From JAVBNH01 sp031551635 (GTDB lineage: Bacteria > Bacillota > Clostridia > Oscillospirales > Acutalibacteraceae): a DNA stretch of 64,000 bases. Below are positions 50,360-59,337 of the stretch, piece by piece (position 1 is the first letter of the stretch; each line of letters opens with the position of its first letter). The stretch is taken from contig JAVBNH010000013.1 of assembly GCA_031551635.1 (NCBI GenBank), positions 44,452-108,451 of the forward strand. The letters run 5' to 3'. Under the pieces are notes generated by a model that had not been told where the DNA came from, did no database searches, and saw nothing but the letters and a program-made list of their open reading frames with translations. Position numbers and translations under genes: made by a program.

Positions 50360-51216
50360 GTATTTTAGAAGTTAGAAATATCACATACATATACGCTAAA
50401 GGTACACCCTTTGAAACAAAGGCGCTTGATAGTGTCAGCCTTGCTGTTGAACAAGGCGAGGTGCTTGCATTGATAGGTCACACAGGCTCGGGTAAGAGCA
50501 CTCTTATTCAGCACATGAACGCTCTTTTGCAGCCGCACGAGGGCGAGGTTTTATTTGAAGGAGTTAACATCAATTCAGACAAAAAAATCGCCCGCGATAC
50601 ACGTTTCAAGGTCGGTTTATGCTTCCAGTACCCCGAATATCAGCTTTTTGAGAGCACAGTTTATAAGGATATTGCCTACGGCCCCACAAACATGGGACTG
50701 TCTCAGACCGAAATTGACAAGTCAGTCAAGCTAGCGGCAGGTTTTGTCGGGCTCAAGGAGAGTTTTTTTGAGCTCTCTCCATTTGATTTATCCGGAGGAG
50801 AAAAAAGACGTGTCGCTATAGCAGGAATCATGGCGATGAATCCTCAGGTACTGGTGCTCGACGAACCTACGGCAGGACTTGACCCAATTGGGCGTAAGAC
50901 AGTTCTCGAAATGATAAAAAACTACCGCGCGAAAACCGGCAGCACTGTTATAATTGTTTCACACAGTATGGACGATGTCGCGAATATTGCTTCAAGAATT
51001 GTCGTCATGAACAAGGGTAAAATCGCAATGAAGGGCTCTGTGGCTGAAATTTTCAAACGCAGTGACGAGCTTATATCCATGGGCTTAAATATTCCTCAGG
51101 TGACACGAATTCTTCTTGAGCTGAAAAAACGCGGTTATGAGGTCAACACTTCGATTTACAGCCTTGAAGAAACAAAAAATGAGCTTATGAAATTCCTGAG
51201 AAAGGAAAGATTATAA
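50356..51216 (+). CDS. ecfA2: Energy-coupling factor transporter ATPase EcfA2
   Basis: The second ATPase of the ECF module: Walker A GHTGSGKST, LCFQYPEYQLFESTVYKDIA with the Q-helix-like segment, signature LSGGEKRRVAIAGIMAM and Walker B VLVLDEPTAGLD. The 4-bp overlap with ecfA1 and the 2-bp gap to ecfT show tight coupling. Confidence 0.95.
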   Translation: MSILEVRNITYIYAKGTPFETKALDSVSLAVEQGEVLALIGHTGSGKSTLIQHMNALLQPHEGEVLFEGVNINSDKKIARDTRFKVGLCFQYPEYQLFESTVYKDIAYGPTNMGLSQTEIDKSVKLAAGFVGLKESFFELSPFDLSGGEKRRVAIAGIMAMNPQVLVLDEPTAGLDPIGRKTVLEMIKNYRAKTGSTVIIVSHSMDDVANIASRIVVMNKGKIAMKGSVAEIFKRSDELISMGLNIPQVTRILLELKKRGYEVNTSIYSLEETKNELMKFLRKERL

Positions 51217-51218
51217 TT

Positions 51219-52034
51219 ATGATCAGCGAAATCACAATCGGTCAATATTTCCCGGGAAATTCATATATTCATAAGCTTGACGCGAGAATAAAGCTGATTC
51301 TCTCTTTTCTTAATATAGTGATAATTTTCGTGTGCAAAAATTTCTTTTCACTCGGTCTCATGCTCGGCTTTGCGGTTTTTTCAATACTTATTTCCAGAGT
51401 ATCATTAAAAACCGTTTTAAAAGGTATGCGAATGATATTTTTTGTCATTATATTTTCATCGATTTTACAGGTGATGTATAATGATGAGGGCAAGACGCTT
51501 GTCGAATGGAAATTTATTCACATAACCGACGGCGGTGTTTACACGGCGATATTCATCATAATCAGAATTATAAGCCTGATTCTTTTAAGTTCACTGCTAA
51601 CCTACACAACCTCTCCCACCCTTTTAACTGACGCAATCGAACGAGTTTTCTCACCCTTAAAGGTTTTTAAAATCAACGTTCACACTCTCGCGATGATGAT
51701 GACCATTGCTCTTCGTTTTATCCCTACACTTATTGAAGAAATCGAAAAAATAATGAGCGCACAGAAGGCACGGGGAGCAAACCTTGAAACAGGCGGAATT
51801 ATCGCGCGTTCAAAAGCACTTGTTCCGATTTTTGTCCCCCTTTTCGTAAATTCCTTCCGCCGCGCTTATGAGCTAGCTCTCGCTATGGAATGCCGTTGCT
51901 ACAGGGGTGCACAGGGACGCACGCGTATGCGGCAGATGCATTTACAACTCAGGGATTACCTCGCGATACTTATTAGCTTCGCGATAATCGGAGGAATAAT
52001 TACTTTCAATATTTTGATACCGCCGGTTATTTAA
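51219..52034 (+). CDS. ecfT: Energy-coupling factor transporter transmembrane protein EcfT
   Basis: The scaffold membrane protein of the ECF module. It begins IGQYFPGNSYIHKLDARIKL, has membrane helices in the first half (about residues 25-130), and carries the paired ARG motifs (AQKARGANLE and AMECRCYRG-type, here degenerate in the second) that contact the ATPases. No S component gene is adjacent, as is normal for group II modules. Confidence 0.94.
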   Translation: MISEITIGQYFPGNSYIHKLDARIKLILSFLNIVIIFVCKNFFSLGLMLGFAVFSILISRVSLKTVLKGMRMIFFVIIFSSILQVMYNDEGKTLVEWKFIHITDGGVYTAIFIIIRIISLILLSSLLTYTTSPTLLTDAIERVFSPLKVFKINVHTLAMMMTIALRFIPTLIEEIEKIMSAQKARGANLETGGIIARSKALVPIFVPLFVNSFRRAYELALAMECRCYRGAQGRTRMRQMHLQLRDYLAILISFAIIGGIITFNILIPPVI

Positions 52035-52081
52035 TTATCATTTTATTATCGATTAATTCAAGCAGAAAAAGGTAAGTAGTA

Positions 52082-52819
52082 ATGCGAAATCTCCTTTTGA
52101 CACTCAGATATGACGGAAGTGCCTATCACGGCTGGCAAATTCAGGAAAACGCGGTTACCGTGCAGGAAAAGCTACAGGAGGCACTCTATCCCCTGCTCGG
52201 ACACGCGGTCAATATTTATGGCTCGAGCCGCACGGACACAGGTGTTCACGCGCTGAGTTTCTGTTGCAATTTTAAAACAGACAAGCCCCTTGAAAACGGG
52301 ACAATTGTTAGCGCTCTCAACGCGACTCTTCCATATGACATTAGTGTTTTAAACTGCCGCGAGGTTCCGCTTGATTTTCATTCCCGCTACAGCTGCACCA
52401 GCAAAAAGTATATTTATAAAATTCTGAACAGCCCAATGCGTGACCCCTTTCTTGAAAAAAGGTCTTTTCATTACAAGTATCCTCTTGACGAAAAAATGCT
52501 TAATGCAGAGGCTCAGAACTTTCTCGGTACTCATGATTTTTCGGCGTTTTGTTCCAGTGGAAGCTCTGTCGAATCCAAAATCAGGACTGTTTACGAGGCA
52601 AAAGTTATAAGGGAAGGCGATATTGTTGAGTTTTCAGTCAGGGCTGACGGTTTCCTTTACAACATGGTTCGCATCATGGTTGGCACCTTGCTCAATATTT
52701 CTCAGGGTAAAATAGCCCAAAATCAAATTAGCGAAATAATAAAGTCGAAAGAGCGTTCCGCTGCCGGAATCACGGCACCGCCGCACGGACTTTATTTAGC
52801 TGAGGTAAATTATGATTAA
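52082..52819 (+). CDS. truA: tRNA pseudouridine(38-40) synthase TruA
   Basis: TruA isomerises uridines 38-40 in the tRNA anticodon arm. LRYDGSAYHGWQIQ opens the protein, SSRTDTGVHAL contains the catalytic aspartate, and VRADGFLYNMVRIMVGTLL is in the C-terminal half. At 245 aa it is full length. The ecfA1-ecfA2-ecfT-truA order is standard in Firmicutes. Confidence 0.96.
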   Translation: MRNLLLTLRYDGSAYHGWQIQENAVTVQEKLQEALYPLLGHAVNIYGSSRTDTGVHALSFCCNFKTDKPLENGTIVSALNATLPYDISVLNCREVPLDFHSRYSCTSKKYIYKILNSPMRDPFLEKRSFHYKYPLDEKMLNAEAQNFLGTHDFSAFCSSGSSVESKIRTVYEAKVIREGDIVEFSVRADGFLYNMVRIMVGTLLNISQGKIAQNQISEIIKSKERSAAGITAPPHGLYLAEVNYD

Positions 52820-53999
52820 CACTAAAAAACTGAAAAACATAATAATAAACCTTAAAAAGGCAGACCAGAAAAAGGTTCTGGCAATAGTCGGCGCACTGCT
52901 TGCCGCCGCTATTATTCTTGTTGTTCTCTTTACCGCCTCGAGTGTTTTGCGAAAAAAAATAGGCACTGAGGGCAGGCTGGATTCACAGGCGGTTTCTCAA
53001 GGGATTACATATGGAATTCCGTCTGACAGTGTTATTGACATGAAAATGGTTGACGGCGGTGCGGTGATTCTGAGCGACAGCGAGCTTATTTTTATTAATG
53101 AAGCCGGGAAGTTCGTCAGGCGCTATCAGCATAAGTATGACAAGCCGGCGATTTCAGTTTTTGACGCTACCGTTATTGTTTATAACCGCGGCGGAAATTC
53201 CTATACCATTGAAAAGAGAAATAAGCGGATTTCTGAAGGTACGACTGAGAGGGCAATTATAACTGCTGTAATGGGCAACTCCGGATATTACGCTATTTCT
53301 ACGCGTGCAGTGGACGCCTTCAGCGAGCTTTCTGTCTATAACCGCTCCGGGGATATAAAATTCAGATGGAGATGCTCTCAGGAGCACATTATAAATCTAT
53401 CCCTGTCACCAAATAAGAAAACAATCGCGGCAGCCGTCATCGGCAGTGCCGACGCTCATATTTACTCCCGGGTATTCATTTTCGATTTTGATTATAGCGA
53501 GCCTTACGCGGTTTTTGATTATACAAACTCATCAGTATTTTCAGTTAAATACACAAAAGCCGCGACACTGCATGTATATACCGATAAGGAAAAAAGCATC
53601 ATAGTCGGCAAAGAAAAAAAAGACACTGTCTTTGATGTTGAAGAACCCAGAATGCTGACATATTCGCCGAACGGTAAAGCTGCTTTTCTTTCTTCAAGAT
53701 TCGGCAATGACAGCACCAACTTGCTTTCTGTTTATGACAAAGACGGTGTGCTCTTGTTTAACAAACCTATCGAGGAAAATGTAAAAGCCCTGAGCAATTC
53801 AAATAGCGGCGTTAATCTTCTCTTTAACGACCGCTCGGAGACCTATAATTATAAGGGCGAGCTAATAGGCTCGGTTGAGCTTGGTAATGAGAGCGTGTCC
53901 TCAATCATAAGCTCAGGGGAATTGTTTGTTTTAAGTCCTCAGGGAATCAACCGTTATAATGCCGGTTCAATAATTAAAGAAAAGTCCTCAGGCGAATAA
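52812..53999 (+). CDS. DUF5711 family protein, membrane-anchored beta-propeller
   Basis: The 395-aa protein has one N-terminal transmembrane helix (VLAIVGALLAAAIILVVLFT) and a beta-propeller-like extracellular part with repeated short strands such as VYNRGGNSYTIEK and NLSLSPNKKTIAAAV. This matches the DUF5711 proteins that I know as unannotated Clostridia genes. It overlaps truA by 8 bp. The function is unknown. Confidence 0.75.
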   Translation: MINTKKLKNIIINLKKADQKKVLAIVGALLAAAIILVVLFTASSVLRKKIGTEGRLDSQAVSQGITYGIPSDSVIDMKMVDGGAVILSDSELIFINEAGKFVRRYQHKYDKPAISVFDATVIVYNRGGNSYTIEKRNKRISEGTTERAIITAVMGNSGYYAISTRAVDAFSELSVYNRSGDIKFRWRCSQEHIINLSLSPNKKTIAAAVIGSADAHIYSRVFIFDFDYSEPYAVFDYTNSSVFSVKYTKAATLHVYTDKEKSIIVGKEKKDTVFDVEEPRMLTYSPNGKAAFLSSRFGNDSTNLLSVYDKDGVLLFNKPIEENVKALSNSNSGVNLLFNDRSETYNYKGELIGSVELGNESVSSIISSGELFVLSPQGINRYNAGSIIKEKSSGE

Positions 54000-54203
54000 A
54001 TTTTTAAGGAAATAAAATGTAAATTTTTTTTTCAAGTATCAGCATTTGCCTTGTTTCTGTTAAATTTTTGTGTTATTATGTTTTAATAATTAGTATAATA
54101 AAATATTCACATTAACCCCCTCAGCCTCCAGATGAGTGATGATTACCCTTTCTCTAAAACGAAATAGTTCGGATAAAAAAAGAATTAAAGGAAAGTGTTT
54201 AAC

Positions 54204-54878
54204 ATGGGTATAGCTGTTGACCTGATTATCGTTGCTGCGTACATTTTTATGATTTTCCTCGCGGCTAAAAGAGGCTTTGTCCTCACTCTAATTGACCTTG
54301 TCGGCTCGATTCTTGCTATGGCGATCGCATTCATGATTTCCGGCAGTATAGCCGAATGGCTCTATGACAATCATTTCCGCGAAACAGTTCTGGAAATGCT
54401 GACAAAACACCTTCCCGCCGGGCTTTCCACCTCGTCATTTAATTTAAATCCAAATATTATTTTGGATGCATTCCCTGAATATATCCAGTCCTTTATCACC
54501 CGCTTCGACCTTATACCGACCGGCGAAGCGCTTCAATCAATCACTGATGTGTTTAATGTTGCTGTCGTTGAGGAAAAAATCGTTATGCCGATGGCGATTG
54601 GCTTTTTGAAGATGGTTTGTTTTATCCCGACAGGAATAATCATACTGATTGCAATTAAATTTGTTGCGAGAATCATCAGCAAGCTTGTTAAGAAAACACC
54701 TCTTAAGGGGCTTAACACCGTACTTGGTGCGGCTCTTGGCGCGGTAAAGGGTGTTCTTGTTATAGTTCTTGTGTGCGGCGTTTTAACTTTATTAGCCTCT
54801 TTCATGAGTGAAAGCTCCTTCACAACAGGCATAGCCCAGTCAAAAATCTGCGGTATGATAACCAATCTTTTTACTTAA
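54204..54878 (+). CDS. CvpA family membrane protein
   Basis: The 224-aa protein has four predicted membrane helices (GIAVDLIIVAAYIFMIFLAA, LVGSILAMAIAFMIS, the 140-165 region, and VLVIVLVCGVLTLLASF) and the CvpA signature AKRGFVLTLIDLVGSI. CvpA proteins are linked to colicin V export and envelope integrity, but their role here is unknown. The start has GGAAAG 8 nt upstream. Confidence 0.85.
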   Translation: MGIAVDLIIVAAYIFMIFLAAKRGFVLTLIDLVGSILAMAIAFMISGSIAEWLYDNHFRETVLEMLTKHLPAGLSTSSFNLNPNIILDAFPEYIQSFITRFDLIPTGEALQSITDVFNVAVVEEKIVMPMAIGFLKMVCFIPTGIIILIAIKFVARIISKLVKKTPLKGLNTVLGAALGAVKGVLVIVLVCGVLTLLASFMSESSFTTGIAQSKICGMITNLFT

Positions 54879-54918
54879 TATAAATAAAATCCAGAATCAA
54901 ACATTGGGGGTTTCGAAA

Positions 54919-55584
54919 TTGAGCAATACTAAAAAGAATAATAAAGAAGAAGGTTTATTTGATAATGTTTGGACTATACCTAACTTATTATCATTTATAA
55001 GAATTTTATTTATTCCTGTTTTTGCCTATCTTTTTCACAATGAACATATGAACGGCGCTTTGGTAATACTGATTCTATCAGCTTTGTCCGACGCGCTTGA
55101 CGGAAAAATCGCCAGAAAGTTTAATCAGGTCAGTGCGCTCGGAAAGCTTCTCGACCCAGTCGCAGATAAATTAACCGAAATCACCATAGCAATACTTTTA
55201 TTCATCGAATTCAGAGCGACAACAAGTCCTGCAATGCAGGCTTTCGCATGGGTATTTATGTTTTTCCTCGCAAAAGAGGCAATAATGATTATCGGCGGAG
55301 CTATAATGCTCTCAAAAGGCATCAGACCGGGCGCCGCTGAAATATACGGCAAAATCGGAACTTTTGTTTTTTATGTTGTTATGATAATTATCATTTGCTT
55401 CGGTCCTGAAGTCGGAATGTTTGTCAGAAATAATCCTAGTCTCGCCTTGGCTGAATCCACAACAATGATTCTTGTTGTTATTTCCGCGGTTTTGACCTTT
55501 GTAGCCCTGCTCAGCTATACCCCAGGGACCTTCCGTCAATTCAAGGAAAACAAACAAGCAAAAATAAATTCGGATAAAAAATAA
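54919..55584 (+). CDS. pgsA: CDP-diacylglycerol-glycerol-3-phosphate 3-phosphatidyltransferase
   Basis: PgsA makes phosphatidylglycerol phosphate. WTIPNLLSFIRILFIPVFAY opens the protein, and the CDP-alcohol phosphotransferase motif is DGKIARKFNQVSALGKLLDP followed by VADK, with the D-G-A-R-G-D-D pattern intact. Several membrane helices follow. The TTG start has GGGGG about 9 nt upstream. Confidence 0.93.
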   Translation: MSNTKKNNKEEGLFDNVWTIPNLLSFIRILFIPVFAYLFHNEHMNGALVILILSALSDALDGKIARKFNQVSALGKLLDPVADKLTEITIAILLFIEFRATTSPAMQAFAWVFMFFLAKEAIMIIGGAIMLSKGIRPGAAEIYGKIGTFVFYVVMIIIICFGPEVGMFVRNNPSLALAESTTMILVVISAVLTFVALLSYTPGTFRQFKENKQAKINSDKK

Positions 55585-55642
55585 AAGTTAACTCTTTTTT
55601 GTCCTCAGAAATTAATTTCAAAAGAAAAGGATACGCATTATC

Positions 55643-57997
55643 ATGAACAATGTGATTTGCTCCAGATGTAAAAAACGTCCGGCAACTATATTTATCTCGA
55701 AAATCGAAGGTGAAAAAACAACGCAGGAGGGTCTTTGTATTCAATGCGCTATAAAGCTGAATATCGGACCTATTAAACAGATGATGGACAAAATGGGTGT
55801 TACCGAGGACGATATAGAAGAGATGTCTAACCAGTTCAGCGAGATAATGGACAGCATGGATTTAGGTGAAGCATTTGAACCCGGCGGCGCATCTACCATG
55901 CCGCTGATTCAGAATATTTTCGGGGAGCTGAATAAAAGCTCTGAGGATGCCGATAAGCGTGAAGCTATTGCTAAAAAGGAAGAAAGCGCCGCCAGAGATG
56001 ACGACTTTTTGCCTGATATTCGCCCCAGTGTCAACGAAACTGAAGAACCCCGCCAAAGGCGCGGTAAAAATAAACACCACACAAAGCGTAAATTCCTCAA
56101 TCTCTACTGCAATGACCTGACCGCCAAGGCGCGTGAAGGTAAGATAGACCGAATTATCGGCAGAGAGGACGAAATATACAGAGTTACACAGATTTTGTGC
56201 CGCCGTTCAAAAAACAATCCCTGTTTAATAGGTGAACCGGGAGTCGGAAAAACCGCTATTGCCGAGGGTCTTGCGTTGAAAATTTCAACGGGTGACGTTC
56301 CTGCGAAATTGAGCGGCAAGGAAATTCATCTTCTTGACCTTACAGCCCTTGTTGCCGGAACACAGTTCCGCGGGCAGTTTGAGAGCCGAATTAAGGGGCT
56401 TGTCGACGAGGTCAAGGAGGAAGGCAATATAGTGCTTTTCATCGACGAGGTGCACAATCTCGTCGGTACCGGCGACGCCGAGGGCTCAATGAACGCCGCG
56501 AATATTTTGAAGCCTGCACTTTCGCGCGGTGAAATTCAAGTTATCGGCGCGACAACATTCACAGAATACCGCAAGCACATAGAAAAGGACGCGGCTCTCG
56601 AAAGACGTTTCCAGCCGGTCAAGGTTGAGGAACCATCTATTCAGGAAGCCTTTGAAATGCTCAAGGGTATCAAGTCCTATTACGAGCTTTACCACAAGGT
56701 TACTATAGCTGATAATCTTTTATATAAGACTGTCACGCTTTCTGAGCGGTATATTAACGACCGTTTTCTGCCTGACAAGGCTATTGATCTTCTCGACGAA
56801 GCCTGTACCTGCGCAAATCTGAGGAATAAGGCTATCAGCGATTTTGAGCTGCATGAAAAAGATCTTTCGGAACTTCGTGAGCGTGCCGAGGAGATTACTG
56901 CTGACCCTGAAAAAATTGATTATGAGGAGCTCGCAAGAATCCGTGCTGAGATTATCACTCTTGACAGTAAAACAGAAACCATCAAGTTAAAAGCTGACGA
57001 CAACGCCGTCACTGAAGATGATATTGCCAAGGTTATCAACCTTTGGACAGGTATACCGACAAATAAAATTATTGACAGCGACCTTAAACGTCTTTCAAGC
57101 CTTGAAGAAAGACTAAAGGAAAGAATTATCGGGCAGGATAAGGCTGTTGAGCTTGTCAGCGCGGCAATCAGAAGAAGCCGTGTGCAGCTCAGCGTTCAGA
57201 AGCGACCCGCCTCCTTTATCTTCGTCGGTCCCACTGGCGTCGGCAAAACCGAGCTGGTAAAGCAGCTTGCCAACGAGCTTTTTGACACCCCTGAAACGCT
57301 TATACGCCTTGATATGTCTGAGTTTATGGAGAAGCACTCTGTTTCGAGAATCATCGGCTCCCCTCCCGGCTATGTCGGTTATGACGACGCAGGGCAGCTC
57401 ACCGAAAAGGTCAGAAGAAAGCCTTATGCGGTCATTCTTATCGACGAAATCGAGAAGGCTCACCCTGATGTCATGAATATTTTTCTTCAGATTCTTGATG
57501 AGGGTAAAACAAGTGACGCTCAGGGACGTTCTGTAAGCTTTGAAAATACTGTTATCATCATGACCTCAAATGTCGGCAGCGACAGAAAAGAAGGTTCTAT
57601 GGGCTTTGGCAAAAGCCAGGGTGAAATGACCAGTGAACGCACTATGCAGGCGCTCAAGGACTTCCTGAGACCCGAATTCATCGGCAGAGTTGACGAAATA
57701 GTTGTTTTCAATGATTTGACGCACGAGAATTATGTAAAAATCGCAAAACTTATTATAAACGAGCTCGCTGAAGCGCTTAAAGAAAAAGGCATTGACTTCA
57801 GCGTCAGCGAGGATGTGCCGGACTTCATTTCAAAGGACGCCGACGGAGGAATCAGAGGCGCAAGAGACCTGAGAAATTCAATCCGCAGAAAAATCGAAGA
57901 AAAAATCGCGAATATTCTTATCGACAAGTATGATAAGCCTCTGGAAAAGATTGAGATATCAGTCGAAGCTGATGAAATTAAAGTAAGAAATTCATAA
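55643..57997 (+). CDS. Zinc-finger Clp ATPase (ClpE/ClpC-like)
   Basis: This is a Hsp100 unfoldase expected to feed ClpP. An N-terminal C4 zinc-binding segment (Cys6, Cys9, Cys32, Cys35) resembles ClpE. Two AAA+ modules follow: GEPGVGKTA and LFIDEVHNLVGTG in the first, GPTGVGKTE and ILIDEIEKAHPD in the second. A short coiled-coil middle domain lies between them (about residues 400-450). At 784 aa it fits ClpC/ClpE. No CtsR operator is visible upstream. It lies 50 bp before the NTPase gene. Confidence 0.88.
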   Translation: MNNVICSRCKKRPATIFISKIEGEKTTQEGLCIQCAIKLNIGPIKQMMDKMGVTEDDIEEMSNQFSEIMDSMDLGEAFEPGGASTMPLIQNIFGELNKSSEDADKREAIAKKEESAARDDDFLPDIRPSVNETEEPRQRRGKNKHHTKRKFLNLYCNDLTAKAREGKIDRIIGREDEIYRVTQILCRRSKNNPCLIGEPGVGKTAIAEGLALKISTGDVPAKLSGKEIHLLDLTALVAGTQFRGQFESRIKGLVDEVKEEGNIVLFIDEVHNLVGTGDAEGSMNAANILKPALSRGEIQVIGATTFTEYRKHIEKDAALERRFQPVKVEEPSIQEAFEMLKGIKSYYELYHKVTIADNLLYKTVTLSERYINDRFLPDKAIDLLDEACTCANLRNKAISDFELHEKDLSELRERAEEITADPEKIDYEELARIRAEIITLDSKTETIKLKADDNAVTEDDIAKVINLWTGIPTNKIIDSDLKRLSSLEERLKERIIGQDKAVELVSAAIRRSRVQLSVQKRPASFIFVGPTGVGKTELVKQLANELFDTPETLIRLDMSEFMEKHSVSRIIGSPPGYVGYDDAGQLTEKVRRKPYAVILIDEIEKAHPDVMNIFLQILDEGKTSDAQGRSVSFENTVIIMTSNVGSDRKEGSMGFGKSQGEMTSERTMQALKDFLRPEFIGRVDEIVVFNDLTHENYVKIAKLIINELAEALKEKGIDFSVSEDVPDFISKDADGGIRGARDLRNSIRRKIEEKIANILIDKYDKPLEKIEISVEADEIKVRNS

Positions 57998-58047
57998 TAC
58001 CGGGACATTTAAAGTAAATAATGCATTTACCGATTGGAGGTTTAAGT

Positions 58048-59337
58048 ATGCCAGTTGAAACAAGTTTAGAGAATTTTTTTAATGTTTTTAAGCCAAACGC
58101 GCTTGAGAAAAGCGATTTTGAATATTATCAGGAGATGGCAAAAGAGAGAAATGGCGATGTTATTCAGTTGTACATGAGGCTTTATAAATTAATAATAAAA
58201 AGAAGAATCGATTTTCGTCACCTTTTAATCGGTCATCTTGGCTGCGGGAAATCGACAGAGATAAATAAGCTTGTCGATACTTTAGAGAATAATAATTATA
58301 CGGTATTTAAAATTGAAGCACTGGAACAATTTGACGCAAATAACGTTGATTATGTTGATTTGATAATTAATATAATTCTTTCTCTTCTAAATAAGTGTGA
58401 AGAACAAAAAATAGACATTAGCAGCAGCTTACGTAATGCTTTATATAAGTCTATGGGCAAAACTACGACAATTAATAATTATTCGACGGAAGCTTCATCT
58501 GAAATAAACGCAGGAGCATCAGCCGAATTTTCAATACCATGGCTTTTAAAGTTTTTTTCAAACCTGACTTCTTCAATAAAGTTCTCAGCGGAGACCGGAA
58601 ATGAGGTCAGAACCGAATTAAAACCAAGGGTTGAATTGATAATAACATCAATTAATTTAATTATTGCTGAAATTAAAGAGAAAACAGCCAATTCCATACT
58701 GCTGATAGTTGACGGCTTGGAAAAATGTAATCTTGCAAACACAAGAAAACTTTTTATTGAAGGAAGCGCCGCTTTGGCTTCAATAGAAATCGGAATGCTT
58801 TTATGCTGTCCTATAGGTATAATGCGTTCCGTTGATGCTAATCTTATTAAGAGTTTTTTTAGTTACGAATACATGCCGATGATAAAAATAAAAAAATATG
58901 ACGGTACTGAAAATGAAGTGGGTATTGAAGCGCTGAAAAACATGGTTTATAAACGAGTCGCTGAATCCTGCTTCGATGGGGATTCTCTGAAATATATCAT
59001 TTTAAAAAGCGGAGGCTCTCTCAGGCAGTTATGCACATATATTCCGGATATAGCTTTTGATTGTTATCTTGAGGGTTTGTTTGTCATAACAGAAGCTATG
59101 TGTGAGCGCTATTTTAAAAGAATCAGGTCGGACATCTTTTTATATGTAGAAAACAAGCTTCACGCGCAACTCAAAGAAATATATGAAGGTCCTTGCAAAA
59201 CAATTAATAACCCTGAATATGCGGAGCTTCTGTATTCGGGAGCTGTATATGAGTATAACGGCACTGACAAATGGTGCGATTTAAACCCATTATTGCGAGA
59301 TTATATAGACGATAACGGAGTAGCCTGTCTTGAGTGA
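58048..59337 (+). CDS. P-loop NTPase of unknown function (AAA/STAND-like), first gene of NTPase-TPR pair
   Basis: The 429-aa protein has a Walker A GHLGCGKST (residues 62-70) and a Walker B ILLIVDGLEK (217-226). Between them lies an insert (about 130-200) rich in serine and charged residues, and after them a helical region (about 260-420) that could be a winged-helix or sensor part. It starts at an ATG with GGAGG 8 nt upstream. It overlaps the TPR gene by 8 bp. The pattern resembles a P-loop family that I recall in cyanobacteria and other bacteria next to TPR proteins. Function unknown; the DNA is AT-rich compared with clp. Confidence 0.7.
   Translation: MPVETSLENFFNVFKPNALEKSDFEYYQEMAKERNGDVIQLYMRLYKLIIKRRIDFRHLLIGHLGCGKSTEINKLVDTLENNNYTVFKIEALEQFDANNVDYVDLIINIILSLLNKCEEQKIDISSSLRNALYKSMGKTTTINNYSTEASSEINAGASAEFSIPWLLKFFSNLTSSIKFSAETGNEVRTELKPRVELIITSINLIIAEIKEKTANSILLIVDGLEKCNLANTRKLFIEGSAALASIEIGMLLCCPIGIMRSVDANLIKSFFSYEYMPMIKIKKYDGTENEVGIEALKNMVYKRVAESCFDGDSLKYIILKSGGSLRQLCTYIPDIAFDCYLEGLFVITEAMCERYFKRIRSDIFLYVENKLHAQLKEIYEGPCKTINNPEYAELLYSGAVYEYNGTDKWCDLNPLLRDYIDDNGVACLE

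Noticed and set aside
55585..55642. CtsR or HrcA operator before the Clp ATPase gene
   Set aside because: No GGTCAAA-type direct repeat or CIRCE inverted repeat is present in the spacer.
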